This document shows positions 22,231 through 31,629 of a DNA stretch of 64,000 nucleotides, piece by piece (position 1 is the first letter of the stretch; every line of letters starts with the position of its first letter). Source of the DNA: a virus; the IMG/VR virus record IMGVR_UViG_3300042880_000420, positions 1-64,000 of that record. One strand, given 5' to 3'. A model generated the notes under the pieces. That model had not been told where the DNA came from. It did not search any database and saw only the letters and a program-made list of their open reading frames with translations. A program made the position numbers and the translations under genes.

Positions 22231-24189
22231 ATGGCTAATCATTACGTAATGGATTTTGAAACCATTTCTAATTGTTTTGTGGGATGCTTTATTCATTATA
22301 AAGAAAATACAGAACATACATTCGTTGTACATAAATTAAGAAATGATTTTGAAAAACTTCTTGAATTTCTAGAAAACAATGCTAAGAATAATGAATGGCA
22401 TATTTCATATAATGGAATAGCATTTGATTCTCAAATTACACATTACATCTTAGAAAATAAAGATAAATTATTAAAACACAGTGGAGAAGTAATAGCTAGA
22501 TTGTTATATGCTTATGCTCAAAAAACTATTATAAAACAGGATAAAAAAGAATTTAGTGATTATCCATCATGGAAAATGAAAATTAAACAAATTGATTTAT
22601 TTAAAATGAACCATTGGGATAACATGGCAAAGTTAAGTTCATTAAAATGGATTCAATATAGTATGGATTGGAAGAATGTTTTAGAAATGCCTATACATCA
22701 CACTACAGAAATTACTACATTAGAAGAAATAGTAATGATAATAGAATACTGTTTAAATGATGTTGAATCTACAAAAAAAATAATGGAACTATGTAAAAAT
22801 CAAATAAATCTTAGAAAAACTATAGGTAATAAATATAATATAGATTGTTATAATTATTCAAATACTAAAATAGGAAGCGAATTATTATTTAAATTATATT
22901 GTGAAAAAACAAATAAAGATTCTAAAACTGTTAAAACATCTAGAACAATAAGAAATGAAATAATTGTTAAAAATATTTTATTTAATTATATTGAATTTAA
23001 AAGTAATGTTTTTACAGATTTTTTAAATAAAGTTAAAAATAGTATAATTAAAAATACCAAAGGTGATTTTTCTCATGTAGTTAATTTTAAAAATTATAAT
23101 TTTATATACGGTACCGGTGGAATTCATCAGTGCATTAGTCCTGGTATTTATGAAACAGATGATAATTTTATAATTAAAGATTTAGATGTTGCATCACTAT
23201 ATCCTAGTATAGCTATTGTAAATAACATGTATCCTGCTCATTTAGGAGTTGAATTTTATAATGTTTACAAAGAAGATATTGTGGATGTTAGATTAGCAGA
23301 AAAAGCTAAAAAAGATAAAGGTGATAAAGCAATAGTTGAAGGATTTAAAGAAGCTGCTAATGCTTCTTATGGTAATTCTAATAGTGAACATTCTTGGTTA
23401 TTTGATAGTTCTTATACAATGCAAACAACAATTAATGGTCAATTATTATTAACCATGTTAGTTGAAGAATTGTTATTAGAATTTCCTGATGCAATTTTAT
23501 TGCAAACTAATACAGATGGAGCAACTTTAAAATTTAAAAAATCTGATGAAGAAAAATATTATAAAATTTGTAAAGCTTGGGAAAATAAAACACAATTAAT
23601 TCTTGAATATGCTGATTATAAAAAAATGATAATAAGGGATGTTAATAATTATATTGGAATTTATACAAATGGTAAAGCAAAATGTAAAGGTAGTTTTGAA
23701 TGGGAAGATTTGCAAAATTGTAAACCTACTCATTTGCACAAAAACAAAAGTTTTCTTGTTATACCAAAAGCTATATATGAATTTTATGTAAATGGAACTA
23801 AACCTGAAGATTATCTTAAAACAAACAGTAATATTTTTGATTATTGTGGTGCTGTAAAAGCTAAAGGTGATTGGAATTTTAAACTTACAGAAATAGTTCA
23901 AAATGATAATAATGAAAGTGTAATTAAAGATACAAAGCTTCAAAAATTAAACAGATATTACATATCAAAAATTGGACATAAAATTATAAAATATAATCCA
24001 GATGGTAGAGAAATACAAACTGAAGCAGGCAAATGGAGACAAACTCTTTGTAATAACATGGATACAATAGATTCAGATATTAACAATCTAGATATTAATT
24101 ATGAATATTATTTAGAAAGAATATATAAAGAAATAGAAACTATTAGTTCAATTAATAAACATGGTTATGTACAAGGAACATTATTTTAA
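22231..24189 (+). CDS. Family B DNA polymerase
   Basis: Replicative DNA polymerase of 652 residues with a 3'-5' proofreading domain (ExoI M-D-F-E-T at residues 7-11, ExoII N-G-I-A-F-D, ExoIII Y-C-L-N-D) followed by the polymerase domain: motif A D-L-D-V-A-S-L-Y-P-S (from 317), motif B K-E-A-A-N-A-S-Y-G-N, and motif C T-N-T-D-G-A with Asp429. The first residue of the D-T-D motif C is Asn, an unusual change. Size fits the small PolB group of phages and some crAss-like phages. No terminal-protein gene is recognised beside it. Confidence 0.93.
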   Translation: MANHYVMDFETISNCFVGCFIHYKENTEHTFVVHKLRNDFEKLLEFLENNAKNNEWHISYNGIAFDSQITHYILENKDKLLKHSGEVIARLLYAYAQKTIIKQDKKEFSDYPSWKMKIKQIDLFKMNHWDNMAKLSSLKWIQYSMDWKNVLEMPIHHTTEITTLEEIVMIIEYCLNDVESTKKIMELCKNQINLRKTIGNKYNIDCYNYSNTKIGSELLFKLYCEKTNKDSKTVKTSRTIRNEIIVKNILFNYIEFKSNVFTDFLNKVKNSIIKNTKGDFSHVVNFKNYNFIYGTGGIHQCISPGIYETDDNFIIKDLDVASLYPSIAIVNNMYPAHLGVEFYNVYKEDIVDVRLAEKAKKDKGDKAIVEGFKEAANASYGNSNSEHSWLFDSSYTMQTTINGQLLLTMLVEELLLEFPDAILLQTNTDGATLKFKKSDEEKYYKICKAWENKTQLILEYADYKKMIIRDVNNYIGIYTNGKAKCKGSFEWEDLQNCKPTHLHKNKSFLVIPKAIYEFYVNGTKPEDYLKTNSNIFDYCGAVKAKGDWNFKLTEIVQNDNNESVIKDTKLQKLNRYYISKIGHKIIKYNPDGREIQTEAGKWRQTLCNNMDTIDSDINNLDINYEYYLERIYKEIETISSINKHGYVQGTLF

Positions 24190-24200
24190 ATAAAATAAAA

Positions 24201-24551
24201 ATGAAAAAAAACAAATGTTCATCCACAGGGAAAGTTATATTTGTTGATAAGCAAAATGCAGATAATGCAATAGAAGTTTTAAAGTCAATTAAAAATCAAA
24301 ATAACAAATTATTTAGAAATAATAAAAAGACTAAAGACAAAATTTCACAGTCTAGAAGTTATTTTTGTATCCACTGTAAAGGATACCATTTAACTTCTAT
24401 GACTAGTGAAAATAATTATAAACAAAGAGAGGAAACACAAAAAGATATAGATAGAAAGAATTTTTTAAAGAATTTTGATATTAAAAAATGGAAATCTGAT
24501 TCATTACCTTTTGAATCAGGTCATATACCACCACCAAAAACAAAAAAATAA
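24201..24551 (+). CDS. Small zinc-ribbon-like protein (116 aa)
   Basis: A 116-residue basic protein with a single C-x-x-C-x-G-Y-H-L-T motif (Y-F-C-I-H-C-K-G-Y-H) and a second cysteine near the N terminus (N-K-C-S-S-T-G-K). The motif with nearby His is typical of small nucleic-acid-binding zinc ribbons in phages. Possible transcription or replication accessory; that is inference. Confidence 0.65.
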   Translation: MKKNKCSSTGKVIFVDKQNADNAIEVLKSIKNQNNKLFRNNKKTKDKISQSRSYFCIHCKGYHLTSMTSENNYKQREETQKDIDRKNFLKNFDIKKWKSDSLPFESGHIPPPKTKK

Positions 24552-24553
24552 AA

Positions 24554-24883
24554 ATGGATAACGCAACACTTTGTATAAAAACTGTATTGACATCATTATC
24601 AATAGCTGAAAAATATTTAGATCAATTTATTATAGAAACAAAACCTGTAATGGATACTAAAAAATTTTTAAATTTTGAATTAAAAAAGATACAATCTATA
24701 ACAAAAGATATTAATATTGTAGCAGGTCCACAAAATTCTAAAATTATTAATGATGAAATATTAAATAATTGGGATACCTTAGCAGTAAATAATGTATTGC
24801 AAATGATGGTTATGATGGATGATAAGAAAAGATTAGAACTTGAAAATTTTGCAGAAGAATTATTAAATAAAAAAATTAATTAA
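24554..24883 (+). CDS. Helical hypothetical protein (109 aa)
   Basis: A 109-residue protein that is almost entirely helical (S-I-A-E-K-Y-L-D-Q-F-I-I and E-N-F-A-E-E-L-L-N-K) with M-M-V-M-M-D-D in the centre. It lies 2 nt before the kinase gene. Family not recognised. Confidence 0.6.
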   Translation: MDNATLCIKTVLTSLSIAEKYLDQFIIETKPVMDTKKFLNFELKKIQSITKDINIVAGPQNSKIINDEILNNWDTLAVNNVLQMMVMMDDKKRLELENFAEELLNKKIN

Positions 24884-24885
24884 AT

Positions 24886-25527
24886 ATGGCAATCATTGGC
24901 ATTTCTGGTAAAATATCCAGTGGTAAAGATACCACTGCAGATATTATTAAATCTATGGATGTAGATAGCAAGTGGCAAATTAAAAAGTTTGCATATAAAC
25001 TTAAACAAATAGCTAGTATTATTAGCGGTATTCCAATACATTTATTTGAGGATCAAGGATTTAAAGAAACATACATGTCAGATGCATGGGATCTTTATAT
25101 TAAAGAAGACAAAACATTAATTTCTGAAAATGGAGCATATAATTCTCAACGACATGTTAAAATAAAAGTGAGAGATTTTTTGCAAAAAATTGGTACAGAA
25201 GCAATGCGAGACGGGCTTCACTATAATACTTGGGTGAATGCACTTATGGTGGATTATAAAAAGACTAAAAATAGTGATGAAGAATATGTAATGCCCAACT
25301 GGATTATTACAGATGTTAGATTCCCAAATGAATACGATGCTATTAAAAAACACAATGGTATCATAATCAGAGTGAATAGAGATAGTACAATTACAAATAA
25401 TCATGTGAGTGAAACGGCACTTGATAATCATGAATTTGATTATGTAATAAATAATAATGGATCAATTTCTGATCTTTATAATAATGTTACAAACTTTTTA
25501 AAACAATATTATGCTAGAATTTTCTAA
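24886..25527 (+). CDS. Deoxynucleoside monophosphate kinase
   Basis: A P-loop kinase of 213 residues with G-I-S-G-K-I-S-S-G-K-D-T-T at the N terminus, and a distal R-D-F-L-Q-K-I-G-T-E-A-M-R-D segment, both features of phage dNMP kinases (T4 gene 1 type), which phosphorylate dNMPs for DNA synthesis. It sits with the dCTP deaminase and DUF1937-like genes as a nucleotide supply group. Confidence 0.85.
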   Translation: MAIIGISGKISSGKDTTADIIKSMDVDSKWQIKKFAYKLKQIASIISGIPIHLFEDQGFKETYMSDAWDLYIKEDKTLISENGAYNSQRHVKIKVRDFLQKIGTEAMRDGLHYNTWVNALMVDYKKTKNSDEEYVMPNWIITDVRFPNEYDAIKKHNGIIIRVNRDSTITNNHVSETALDNHEFDYVINNNGSISDLYNNVTNFLKQYYARIF

Positions 25528-25762
25528 ACCTATTCCTGTTATTGTAGAAGGAAACAAAGAAGGCTATGCATTATATGTCAACAACTCAGGAATGTTTGAG
25601 AATGATGTATGGTGTGTAGTGTTATGTGATGGCGGTCATGTAAGACATTACACATCTGATCAAATTAAAATATATGTAAATAGAACATTTAATATTATTA
25701 AAAAATCAAAACCAGTAGTAAATGAAAAAGGTGTACTTAGCAATCCCTTATACCAACCTTGA
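25511..25762 (+). CDS. Hypothetical protein (83 aa)
   Basis: An 83-residue protein starting in the last codons of the kinase gene (17 nt overlap). Beta-strand-rich, with G-Y-A-L-Y-V-N-N-S-G-M-F-E-N-D-V-W-C-V-V-L-C-D-G-G as alternating strands, an SH3-like pattern. Family not recognised. It ends in TGA. Confidence 0.65.
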   Translation: MLEFSKPIPVIVEGNKEGYALYVNNSGMFENDVWCVVLCDGGHVRHYTSDQIKIYVNRTFNIIKKSKPVVNEKGVLSNPLYQP

Positions 25763-26090
25763 GGAAATAAGTTATAAAGCAGCTAATGAAGTGGCTGCTA
25801 TGCTTATTGCACAAAAGATTTGTGTGTTTTCTCCCATATCTCACTCTCATCCTGTATGGAAAGCAGGAATAGGAATTGTAGAGCATAGTTGGGAAGTTTG
25901 GATGGAACAAGACAAAGAATTTGTACAATGGTGCGATGAAGTGTGGGTAATTGAGTTAATTAATCATGATGGACTTGGTTTAATTTTTAAATCAAAAGGT
26001 GTGCAACAAGAAATAATGTGGGCTGAAGAGTTTAATAAACCTTATAAATTAATTAAATACAATACAAAAACAAAACAATTAGAATTATGA
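25722..26090 (+). CDS. DUF1937-like, nucleoside 2-deoxyribosyltransferase-like protein
   Basis: A 122-residue protein with a K-K-V-Y-L-A-I-P-Y-T start, F-S-P-I-S-H-S-H-P-V, W-M-E-Q-D-K-E-F-V-Q-W-C-D-E-V-W-V. This pattern fits DUF1937, a Rossmann-like family related to nucleoside 2-deoxyribosyltransferases that exchange bases on deoxyribonucleosides. It overlaps the preceding gene by 41 nt and the dcd gene by an ATGA. The precise substrate is unknown. Confidence 0.75.
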   Translation: MKKVYLAIPYTNLEEISYKAANEVAAMLIAQKICVFSPISHSHPVWKAGIGIVEHSWEVWMEQDKEFVQWCDEVWVIELINHDGLGLIFKSKGVQQEIMWAEEFNKPYKLIKYNTKTKQLEL

Positions 26091-26638
26091 TTTTATCAGA
26101 CAAAAAGATTTTAGAAGAATTTGAAAAAGGTAATATTATTATTCATCCATTTGAGATGAAATATTTAAATCCGGTATCTGTAGATCTTACATTAAATCCA
26201 GAATTTAAAATTTATAAAAAAGGTGTATTAGATGTACGTAAACCTAATGAAACAGAATCATTTACTATTCCTGAAGAGGGATATGTATTAGAACCTGGTG
26301 ATGTATATCTATATGCTTGTAATGAGCGTATTGGTGTAAAAAGTAATATAAGAGCAAAAGTAGAAGGTAAGTCTTCACTTGGTAGACTTGGGCTATTTGT
26401 ACACGTTACAGCAGGTTTTATTGACCCTGGCTTTGAAGGAAGTCTTGTACTTGAACTTGTAGCTACGAGACCTATTAGAATCTATCCTAATATGAAGATA
26501 TGCCAAATTGAATTTGCTTATGTAAATGGTGATATTATTCAAACATATGATAAGAAAGCTGGAAGCAAATATATGAATCAAACTGGTGTTCAAGAATCAA
26601 AATATTATCTTAATGAAAATAATACACCAAAAAACTAA
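26087..26638 (+). CDS. dcd: dCTP deaminase
   Basis: Deaminates dCTP, the step leading to dUTP and then dTMP supply. The 183-residue protein shows V-S-V-D-L-T-L, R-A-K-V-E-G-K-S-S-L-G-R-L-G, and H-V-T-A-G-F-I-D-P-G-F-E-G-S, which are the core motifs of Dcd, a member of the dUTPase fold. Coupled by ATGA to the DUF1937-like gene. Bifunctional deaminase/dUTPase activity is possible but cannot be told from this view. Confidence 0.9.
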   Translation: MILSDKKILEEFEKGNIIIHPFEMKYLNPVSVDLTLNPEFKIYKKGVLDVRKPNETESFTIPEEGYVLEPGDVYLYACNERIGVKSNIRAKVEGKSSLGRLGLFVHVTAGFIDPGFEGSLVLELVATRPIRIYPNMKICQIEFAYVNGDIIQTYDKKAGSKYMNQTGVQESKYYLNENNTPKN

Positions 26639-27464
26639 AACCTTAACAACAAGAGATAATGGGAGGAGTAGCGATGCTATTTCTCCCAATTTTATTTACG
26701 GCTGCAACGGGGGATGTCTTTCATCATATTGTTATGTTGCTAGATATAACAATGACAGAGTGTATATAAATGAGAATAGAGCAGATATATTTAATAGTAT
26801 AGATAACTGGGTGAGTAAACAACCTAATGTTAAAACCCCTAATCAAATAGATGATAAGTATTATACAATAGATATAGGATGTAGTACAGATGTTCCTTTA
26901 ATGAGAAAACAATATGATTGGCAAAAAGTATTTGACTACTTTAATAATCATCCTAAACTTAAATCAACATTTGCCACTAAATATCCAACAAAATTTAAAC
27001 CTGAAGAGTATAGTTTAAATCCAGATAAACATAGGATTAGAGTAAGTTTAATGCCTCAGAAATATTCTGATATACTAGAACCTAAAACTGATTTTATATC
27101 TGAACGCATACAATCTATCCCTAGATTACAAAAATATATGGAAGTGCATATAAATTATAGTCCTATTATTTATAAAGAAGGATGGTTAGATGAATACAAA
27201 AAACTATTTGAAGAAGTTAAAAGTGCTAGTATAGATGTTAAATGTGAATGTATCTTTTTGACACATAATAAGTTACAGCATGAAAGGAATTCAGAAGAAG
27301 TAAGAGAGCTTCTATGGAATCCTGATATACAAGAAACTAAAGACTCTCAATATGCTGCTGACAACATTAGATATAGGTGGCAACTTAAAAACAAAATGAT
27401 AGAACAATTTAAGGAACTATACAGTGAGTATTTTCCTATTAATAACATTAGATATATATTTTAA
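26613..27464 (+). CDS. Radical SAM-like protein with CX3CX4C cysteine motif
   Basis: I start at the ATG at 26613, giving about 283 residues and an overlap with dcd. Residues 28-44 carry I-Y-G-C-N-G-G-C-L-S-S-Y-C-Y-V, with cysteines at 31, 35 and 40. Spacing C-x3-C-x4-C differs by one residue from the usual radical SAM C-x3-C-x2-C, yet the Y-C-Y aromatic environment resembles spore photoproduct lyase-type enzymes. Alternatively a non-radical metal site. It sits between dCTP deaminase and a cyclic-phosphate receiver-like gene, so a role in nucleotide or DNA-base chemistry is plausible. Confidence 0.65.
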   Translation: MKIIHQKTKTLTTRDNGRSSDAISPNFIYGCNGGCLSSYCYVARYNNDRVYINENRADIFNSIDNWVSKQPNVKTPNQIDDKYYTIDIGCSTDVPLMRKQYDWQKVFDYFNNHPKLKSTFATKYPTKFKPEEYSLNPDKHRIRVSLMPQKYSDILEPKTDFISERIQSIPRLQKYMEVHINYSPIIYKEGWLDEYKKLFEEVKSASIDVKCECIFLTHNKLQHERNSEEVRELLWNPDIQETKDSQYAADNIRYRWQLKNKMIEQFKELYSEYFPINNIRYIF

Positions 27465-27465
27465 C

Positions 27466-27903
27466 ATGAAAAAGAAAAGCGCACTTTATTTAGACGACCA
27501 GCGAACCCCAACTGTTGATCCTCCTACAGGATATAATCCTTGGTATATAGTAAGAAACTATGATGAGTTTAAAGAATGGATAAACAAACATGGTATGCCA
27601 GACTATGTATCTTTTGACCATGACTTGGCAGATGAACATATGCAAGACTATTATAAATATCAGTTTAATGGTATTGCTGCTATAAACTATAACGACTTTA
27701 AAGAAAAAACAGGACTTGATTGTGCTAAATACATGATTGAGTATGCAATGAACAATAATATTAATCTACCCAATCTAGTGGGGGTACACAGTCATAATCC
27801 ACTAGGAGCTTTGAATATACAAAATCTTGTTAACAGCTATAAAAAACACTCAGGACAGGAAGAAAATGCATATATTGCAAAGATTCCTTTTAAAATTAAA
27901 TAA
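27466..27903 (+). CDS. Cyclic-phosphate processing receiver-like protein
   Basis: A 145-residue protein. I use the ATG at 27466, since the upstream ATG at 27424 lies in the preceding gene. The N terminus has A-L-Y-L-D-D-Q-R-T-P, the acidic pocket of receiver-like domains, and D-Y-V-S-F-D-H-D-L-A-D follows, both signatures of the receiver-like family thought to process cyclic phosphates of nucleic acids or nucleotides. The H-D and C-terminal H-S-H-N pieces may form the active site. Function in phage unknown. Confidence 0.75.
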   Translation: MKKKSALYLDDQRTPTVDPPTGYNPWYIVRNYDEFKEWINKHGMPDYVSFDHDLADEHMQDYYKYQFNGIAAINYNDFKEKTGLDCAKYMIEYAMNNNINLPNLVGVHSHNPLGALNIQNLVNSYKKHSGQEENAYIAKIPFKIK

Positions 27904-27908
27904 TATAT

Positions 27909-28091
27909 ATGCAAAAAGAATTTAAAATTGAAATCCTTTCACAAATAAGAAGTTTGTTAGGACTAAGCTATATGGAAGGTCAAATTCAAAAAGAAGATGG
28001 ATATATACACTTTCATGAAGTGGGTGTTGGATTTATCTTTTTTGGAATATTTGTTACATTTTATACCAAACATAAAAATGGAGAGATTTAA
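27909..28091 (+). CDS. Small protein at the end of the plus-strand block (60 aa)
   Basis: A 60-residue protein, 5 nt after the preceding stop, with I-E-I-L-S-Q-I-R-S-L-L-G-L and a hydrophobic G-V-G-F-I-F-F-G-I-F-V-T-F. It is the last gene before a strong bidirectional terminator. A membrane segment at the end is possible. Family not recognised. Confidence 0.55.
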   Translation: MQKEFKIEILSQIRSLLGLSYMEGQIQKEDGYIHFHEVGVGFIFFGIFVTFYTKHKNGEI

Positions 28092-28107
28092 TCTCTCCAT
28101 TTTTTTT
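28074..28107. terminator. Bidirectional terminator between replication and virion blocks
   Basis: AAAAATGGAGAGAT-TTA-ATCTCTCCATTTTT is a perfect 14-bp hairpin with a 3-nt loop and A and T runs on the two sides, so it stops transcription arriving from either direction. It overlaps the 3' ends of both convergent genes. Confidence 0.92.
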
Positions 28108-31100
28108 AATCTAATTGTTTTTGGTAGTATATCACCTGGTTTATATTACTCAATACAGGTAACACTTTAGTAATTTTTATTGCTGTCCGTTCAGCATCAT
28201 ATTCTAAGTTTCCATTTTCTTTTTCTATCTCCATTGCATAATAACCTATAGCTTTTGAAGCATCAAACCAATTTCTAGTTGTTCTAAAAATTGCTGGAAA
28301 TATTTCTTTTTGTAATTCTCCAGCAGATGTGGGATCAGTATAATAACTTAAATCTCTATTTAAATCTCGTAATTGTCTGAGTAGTAATAGATTGTAAAGT
28401 TTCTTATATCTATCATCATCTGGAGCCATTGCTTTCAAAATCAAATAAGCCATCCATAATGTTACAATTATTTGTAATTCTTTAACAGCTTTTTTAAAGT
28501 TTGCAAGTTCCATTTCGTCTGTGATTCCTGTCACTTGTTTTTTAAGAACTACGTCAAGCATCATTTTTAATATACCAAGTTTTTTCTCTAATACTTTTTT
28601 AACAAAAGTTCTATAATAACCTTCTTCATATCTACCTAACATATCATCTTTATGTTTAGGATCAAATCTTACACCAATAGTTTCAGGCAACCAACTTTTA
28701 AATAATAACACTAATCTTCCTATTGCATTTTCTTTTGCTTTAATATAAGTGTTTTTGCCAGACAGACCGTGTAATTTATTTGCAAGCTGTTTATATTTTA
28801 ATATTTTTTTATTATAATATTCTTCAAAAGTTAATCCTTCATTTTTATCGGCATCCCATTCACCATATTTTTCTGTATTATAATTTCTATCTTCTGTCAT
28901 AGAATCCCAAAAAGAAACTTCTTCTCCAAATGCAGTTTTAATTTTATCATGTAATGATGATGCCACTAACATTTCTGCTTTAAAATGATAATCACCAGAT
29001 GATAACCATGTATATGCATTAGGAATCATTTCTCTAAGTTTATCAAGTGAAGTTTTTTTATCAATAAGTTCTTTTAAATAAAATCCGTTTTCACCTTCAG
29101 CTATTCCTGCATCTATCATAATACCAAACAACTTTCTTGTAGTTTCTGTTTGTATTTTTCCAAATGATAAATATTTTTTACTGGCATCTATGATAATAAA
29201 GTTTGCTTTTATTAATTCTTTTTTATTAAAATCTCTTTCACTTGCTGCATGAATCCTATTATTAATTTTTCCAACTAAAAGGTTTCTACTAGCTGAAAAA
29301 GGTTTTAATGCAAGTGAACCGAGTCTTGTTTGAGTTATAAGTGAATCTATTATTGATGTAGCAGATATGTTTCTACCACCTAAATTCATATACTCTCCTC
29401 TAAATGCATACAGTTCGGCTTCTTTCTTTTCGCGAATTGCATCTGTTAAGTCTTCATTTTCAAGTTCTTCATTTAATTTTTTTATTTTATCTTCTAAGAT
29501 TTTAGCTTTTTTAGCTTTATCTGATTTCCAATATCCAAAAGATGCAAGTTCCATCCAGTTATAAAATAATCTTGAGGATGTTGGAAGTATATCTTCAGGA
29601 ATAGCACCATAAAAACTTGAAGCAACCGTTGCTTCAGCCAAAGACTTAATTCTTACAGCATCCTGTTGTTGTGGTTCTAATTCACCTAATTTTTTATTTA
29701 ATTTATAAGAACCTTCTGTTTTTCTTAATACATCAAGAATAGTGTCAACCTCTGATTTAATAATGTTTTTATGTTTATACATGGTTGCCATATCACTAAA
29801 CATTTTAGCAATTAAAACAAGATTTTTAGATCTATCTTCAATAGGAACATTTTCAGAAAGAAATCTTGTTTTAATATTAAATCTTTTCTTTTTAGTAACT
29901 GGATTAATTTCTACTTTGTTGTCAAAATTATAAGATGTAAGAGCTTTAAAAAACCAATCACCTAATCCATTAACAGATTCTTTAAGATTTGTAAAACCAT
30001 ATTCTTTAGTTAATCTTTCTGCAAGAACAGGTAAAAAATTTGAACCAAGAGAATCAATTTCTTCTTCAGGCAATCCTGCCAAATTTTTTCTGATAAAATT
30101 TGTGTACCAATTATAAAATTCATTTAATTCTGAATCTTCACTAATCTTAATAAAATTTTCATCATAGTAATCTACTTTTTTACCATCAATTGTTTTAACA
30201 GGAATTAAATAAACATATTTACTACCACCATATGCTGTAAACTTTTCAGCACCAATAAATTTTTGTTCGTAATATTTTAAAGGATTGTTTATATTATCAT
30301 ATTCTTGAACTTTTTCTTTTACATATTCTTCTAATGTTTTATCAGAAGGTATAACAGATGGATTTTCAAAAGCATCAATTTCAATTCTATGTTGATAAAC
30401 ATCTTTATTCCATAAAAATCTATTATATAGTCTTTGTGATTCTGCTATCATATTACCAATTTCAGAATCATTAAAACCTTTATCTTTAATCCTTTTTATT
30501 TCAGCATTTCTATCTGCATCAGTATATTTATCCATTTCTAAAAAATACAAAGCATTAAATGTTTCTGTATTTTTTTCTTTCCACTTATTAAAATAAGAAT
30601 AAGCTTCTTTTTGTTTTTCTTTGTCAGCACCTGCTTCATCAAGCTTCTTTTTAAGCAATGTATTTGCTTCTTTAAGCGAATCCCAGAAGTTTTGATTGTA
30701 TCTTGTTACAATTCCTAATGTTTCTTGTGAATCCTTTTTTTGTGTTTTTATAAATAAATCCCATCCAAATTTTTTAAAAGTGGGGTTATTTTCTATCAAC
30801 TTAAAATATCTATCTATCTCCGCATAGTTATTATTATGTTCACGATTGATTATTAAATTAACTTCATTAATAATGTAAGATAATTTATTTGTAATAGGAA
30901 TACCTGCTGTAGAAAGTTCTCTAACCCACTCTGTAAAGAATGATGTATCTGTTATTTTTAGTAAGTCTTCTTTTTTTAATTTAACTCCACGTCTTGATTC
31001 CTCAATTAAATTTAATGCAACAATTCTACCTTTTTCAGAAAATAAATTGTATGAATTTTTAATTTTTATTAATCTTTGTTTTGGAGATTCTTTTTCAATA

Positions 31101-31627
31101 AGAGTACCTTCTAGTCCCATTATTTGTTGTTTCTCATCACTAACACTGTCAATATTTTCTATTCCAAGAAGTACATTAATAGAATTCCATGTATCAATGA
31201 TTTCTTGTATAAATGTATAATCATCTAAGTTAAGATTGTTACTGTTAAAAGCAGCTTCAACAATTTTAATATCATTTTCAGCCATAGATAAAATTAAATC
31301 TAAAGTAGTTCCAGGACCAACTTTAGCTAAATGTTTGATAGATTCATTTGCTTCTTTAATGATTTTATCATAATTAACAATTTTTTCTATTTTTTCTTTT
31401 TTTGAAAGTCCACTTTGTTGTACAGCTTTCTTTTTATTAATAGCATCAGTTTTACGCTGATTCATTAATCGTATAGATTTTGTAACAATGTCATTTGGTT
31501 TTGGAGAAGTTACAATAGATCTCAACTCTCTAAACGATAAGTTATTTAAAGTACCATTTCTTTTTAAAGATTCTAAGAGTTCTTCTTTGGAATACTCTTG
31601 TCCAAGATATATATATTTACACGACAT
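28106..31627 (-). CDS. Large internal virion/ejection protein (1173 aa)
   Basis: A 1173-residue mostly helical protein (M-S-C-K-Y-I-Y-L-G-Q-E-Y-S start) with coiled-coil stretches and one hydrophobic helix near residue 1050-1065 (I-I-V-T-L-W-M-A-Y-L-I-L-K-A-M). It starts 2 nt after the stop of the giant RNA polymerase gene, as the last gene of the virion operon. In crAss-like phages, proteins encoded next to the virion RNA polymerase are packaged internal 'cargo' proteins. Polyvalent-protein-type features are likely but no catalytic motif is recognised. Function is inferred. Confidence 0.8.
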   Translation of the reverse strand: MSCKYIYLGQEYSKEELLESLKRNGTLNNLSFRELRSIVTSPKPNDIVTKSIRLMNQRKTDAINKKKAVQQSGLSKKEKIEKIVNYDKIIKEANESIKHLAKVGPGTTLDLILSMAENDIKIVEAAFNSNNLNLDDYTFIQEIIDTWNSINVLLGIENIDSVSDEKQQIMGLEGTLIEKESPKQRLIKIKNSYNLFSEKGRIVALNLIEESRRGVKLKKEDLLKITDTSFFTEWVRELSTAGIPITNKLSYIINEVNLIINREHNNNYAEIDRYFKLIENNPTFKKFGWDLFIKTQKKDSQETLGIVTRYNQNFWDSLKEANTLLKKKLDEAGADKEKQKEAYSYFNKWKEKNTETFNALYFLEMDKYTDADRNAEIKRIKDKGFNDSEIGNMIAESQRLYNRFLWNKDVYQHRIEIDAFENPSVIPSDKTLEEYVKEKVQEYDNINNPLKYYEQKFIGAEKFTAYGGSKYVYLIPVKTIDGKKVDYYDENFIKISEDSELNEFYNWYTNFIRKNLAGLPEEEIDSLGSNFLPVLAERLTKEYGFTNLKESVNGLGDWFFKALTSYNFDNKVEINPVTKKKRFNIKTRFLSENVPIEDRSKNLVLIAKMFSDMATMYKHKNIIKSEVDTILDVLRKTEGSYKLNKKLGELEPQQQDAVRIKSLAEATVASSFYGAIPEDILPTSSRLFYNWMELASFGYWKSDKAKKAKILEDKIKKLNEELENEDLTDAIREKKEAELYAFRGEYMNLGGRNISATSIIDSLITQTRLGSLALKPFSASRNLLVGKINNRIHAASERDFNKKELIKANFIIIDASKKYLSFGKIQTETTRKLFGIMIDAGIAEGENGFYLKELIDKKTSLDKLREMIPNAYTWLSSGDYHFKAEMLVASSLHDKIKTAFGEEVSFWDSMTEDRNYNTEKYGEWDADKNEGLTFEEYYNKKILKYKQLANKLHGLSGKNTYIKAKENAIGRLVLLFKSWLPETIGVRFDPKHKDDMLGRYEEGYYRTFVKKVLEKKLGILKMMLDVVLKKQVTGITDEMELANFKKAVKELQIIVTLWMAYLILKAMAPDDDRYKKLYNLLLLRQLRDLNRDLSYYTDPTSAGELQKEIFPAIFRTTRNWFDASKAIGYYAMEIEKENGNLEYDAERTAIKITKVLPVLSNINQVIYYQKQLD

Positions 31628-31629
31628 AG

